A stretch of 5,121 bases of DNA from an uncultured Bacilli bacterium. Lineage in GTDB: Bacteria; Bacillota_I; Bacilli_A; RF39; UBA660. The stretch is from the NCBI GenBank assembly GCA_905235875.1, contig CAJONL010000062.1, positions 1 through 5,121 of the forward strand, read 5' to 3'. The stretch's first letter is position 1. The number at the start of each line of letters is the position of its first letter. Of the stretch, positions 4,324 to 5,121 are shown one piece after another. The notes beneath the pieces were generated by a model that was given only the letters and a program-made list of their open reading frames with translations, was not told the DNA's origin and made no database searches. Position numbers and translations under genes: made by a program.

Positions 4324-5121
4324 TTATTTAACTCTTACAGATTTCATATCAGACCAAGCACCATAGTATGTTTTACCATTTACTACTTTAAATGCTCTAA
4401 CTGTAACAGTATAATACTTTCTTGATTTTAATTTTTTAATAGTCTTAGAACCAGCATTAGTTGTTACATATTTCCATTTTTTAGTTCCATTTTTTCTATA
4501 TGCAATCTGATATTTAACATTACCAGCAGCAGCATAATAAGAAACCTTCATTTTTTTCTTCTTACCTTTTACTGTTTTAATTCCAATTTTAACTGGAAGT
4601 ATATCAAAATTTTTAGTAACAGTACCTTTATAATTTCCTTTAAAAGTAATTATAACACTTGCAGTACCAATATTTGTATTATTTTTATAACTTATACTAT
4701 ATGGAATTGTTTTACCTTTATATGTCACTTTAACATTATCTTGTTTTCTAGCTTTTCCTGTATATAGTCTATTAATAATTCCAGTTACTTTTATATCTTT
4801 CGCATTAATAGAAATAGGATTAATTTTAAATGTTAGTTTTTTTTCTCCTGTATATTTCCCATTTCCTTTTATTGTAATAGTAGCAGTTCCAACATTAATA
4901 TTATTATTGTAACCAATTGTATAATCTTTTTCTTGAACTAAAGTAATATTACCATTTTTTATAACAATATTTTCGTCTTGTCTAATTATACTACCTGTAT
5001 AAATCATATCTTTGGGACTAGATATACTTAAACTTTCAATATTAGGATTAACAATATCAAATGATTTATTAATAGTACCAGTATAATTACCTTTACCAGT
5101 TATAGTAATAGTAGCAGTACC
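4324..5121 (-). CDS. C-terminal part of a repeat-rich secreted or surface protein (Ig-like repeats plus FN3)
   Basis: The frame is open from the right edge to TAA at 4324, giving 265 visible residues; the start, any signal peptide and more repeats lie beyond the window. The ATG at 5007 is an internal methionine inside a repeat. Visible residues 1-25 are the end of one Ig-like repeat, 26-101 a second and 102-176 a third. The shared pattern is Y-T-G, then D-Y-T-I-x-Y-x-N-N-x-N-V/I-G-T-A, then K-G-N/K-Y-T/K-G, then F-x-I. Residues 177-265 are a fibronectin type III-like domain with VKYQIAYRKNGTKKW, KTIKKLKSRKYYTVTVRA and NGKTYYGAWSDM. Such arrays are common in large surface proteins of gut Bacillota. 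There is no LPXTG motif or C-terminal membrane helix, so any anchor would be N-terminal or non-covalent; simple secretion is also possible. Lysine, threonine and asparagine are very frequent, as in extracellular proteins of A+T-rich species. Confidence 0.85.
   Translation of the reverse strand, partial: GTATITITGKGNYTGTINKSFDIVNPNIESLSISSPKDMIYTGSIIRQDENIVIKNGNITLVQEKDYTIGYNNNINVGTATITIKGNGKYTGEKKLTFKINPISINAKDIKVTGIINRLYTGKARKQDNVKVTYKGKTIPYSISYKNNTNIGTASVIITFKGNYKGTVTKNFDILPVKIGIKTVKGKKKKMKVSYYAAAGNVKYQIAYRKNGTKKWKYVTTNAGSKTIKKLKSRKYYTVTVRAFKVVNGKTYYGAWSDMKSVRVK
4594..5121 (-). repeat. Tandem Ig-like protein repeats, period 74-77 codons
   Basis: The strand GTATITI / GTATITIKG / GTASVII recurs three times. 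The GTA codon blocks are 77 and then 74 codons apart. The DNA also repeats: GTAATAGTAGCAGT-A/T-CC (plus orientation) occurs at 4874-4890 and 5105-5121, exactly 231 bp apart, and a more diverged copy ends at 4668. The two copies nearest the right edge are more alike in DNA than the third, as expected if the array grew by duplication upstream of the FN3 end. Confidence 0.8.

Noticed and set aside
4324..5007. Surface-protein gene starting at ATG 5007
   Set aside because: This methionine lies inside an Ig-like repeat, has no ribosome site, and the frame stays open with repeat sequence to the window edge.
4594..5121. CRISPR-like array at the right end
   Set aside because: The repeats are diverged coding units of 74-77 codons in an open frame, not short identical repeats with unique spacers.

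Overview
The window is very A+T-rich. It uses TAA/TAG stops, Shine-Dalgarno-type ribosome sites and TTGACA/TATAAT-like promoters. Together with an infC leader of the L20 type, a glutamate racemase, a FemABX ligase and an Ig-like/FN3 repeat surface protein, this points to a low-GC, Gram-positive, walled Bacillota species (Bacilli or Clostridia of the gut type). I cannot name the genus. Nothing seen calls for a non-standard genetic code.

Left end (1-360, minus strand): the first 61 codons of infC (translation initiation factor IF-3), which appears to start at an AUA codon. It is preceded by a structured leader of about 140 nt with a terminator and a competing long-range helix, as in L20-type autoregulatory leaders, and by a near-perfect vegetative promoter. 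infC runs out of the window on the left, where rpmI and rplT would be expected.

Middle left (400-890): an unannotated 29-codon ORF (minus strand) encodes a one-helix membrane peptide with its own strong promoter and ribosome site. It is divergent from a 78-aa Xre/YozG-type HTH regulator (plus strand). A perfect 7+7 bp dyad lies between their promoters. I read this as a possible regulator and small-membrane-protein pair.

Centre (890-2945): murI (plus) and eno (minus) converge. Their stop codons overlap inside the 4-nt loop of one perfect hairpin, so both proteins end in Asp-Glu-Asn. murI probably starts at ATG 935, with a leader only about 11 nt long.

Right (2945-5121): a divergent promoter pair drives eno (minus) and a FemABX-type peptidoglycan interpeptide-bridge ligase (plus). 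A T9A8 tract fills the spacer of the ligase promoter. The ligase converges, across a shared hairpin, on the 3' end of a large repeat surface protein (minus strand) whose start lies beyond the right edge. Most neighbours have their own promoter and terminator, so the window is a series of single-gene units. The shared theme is the cell envelope (D-glutamate supply, cross-bridge formation, surface adhesin-like protein), beside housekeeping translation and glycolysis genes.
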